A stretch of DNA of 5,784 nt from Planctomycetaceae bacterium UBA4732 (lineage in GTDB: Bacteria > Planctomycetota > Planctomycetia > Gemmatales > Gemmataceae): the NCBI GenBank assembly GCA_002404095.1, contig DHJA01000211.1, positions 1,213 through 6,996 of the forward strand, in the 5' to 3' direction. Position numbers and translations under genes: made by a program. The notes below the pieces were generated by a model. That model had not been told where the DNA came from. It made no database searches and was given only the letters and a program-made list of their open reading frames with translations. Below are positions 5,748 to 5,784 of this stretch, piece by piece; the first letter of the stretch is position 1; each line of letters starts with the position of its first letter.

Positions 5748-5784
5748 GGGATACTCACTTAGATCGTTTAGCCGCGACCCGAAG

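Overview
The window is GC-rich bacterial chromosomal DNA with tight gene packing. Several features point to Planctomycetota: a Uma2-family nuclease-like gene between core biosynthetic genes, the style of the HemE protein (FYDITT and LFVKECPYLD segments), a VapB-type antitoxin ending in a YGEMPDS...REDRER tail, and GC-rich dispersed-type hairpins between genes. The phylum is an inference from protein style; no rRNA or other direct marker is present.

Layout from left to right. hemE (uroporphyrinogen decarboxylase, minus strand, 44-1063) shares a 138-base divergent upstream region with a plus-strand Uma2-family protein (1202-1936). The Uma2 gene runs tail to tail into menG/ubiE (minus strand, 1917-2657), and the two coding regions overlap by 20 bases. 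Next is the only gap longer than 300 bases (2658-3008). It contains an exact 32-base inverted repeat, each arm of which is itself a 9-bp hairpin. A secreted, TPR-rich protein follows (plus strand, 3009-4244). It converges on a minus-strand gene set across a 110-base spacer that holds two hairpins. That set, in transcription order, is yggS (5747-5028), a VapB-like antitoxin (5031-4783) and a VapC PIN-domain toxin (4783-4355). Both junctions overlap (ATGA, then TAATG).

How the genes fit together. HemE (tetrapyrrole synthesis) and MenG (last methylation in menaquinone synthesis) both supply respiratory electron transport, but they are separated by the Uma2 gene and the sequence does not show them as an operon. 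The toxin-antitoxin pair is unusual in being joined to the 3' end of a conserved housekeeping gene, yggS, so that antitoxin translation is probably coupled to YggS synthesis. I see no tRNA, rRNA, CRISPR array, transposase or phage gene. I found no clear new multi-gene system. The features most worth a second look are the double-hairpin inverted repeat and the yggS-vapB-vapC fusion of transcription units.
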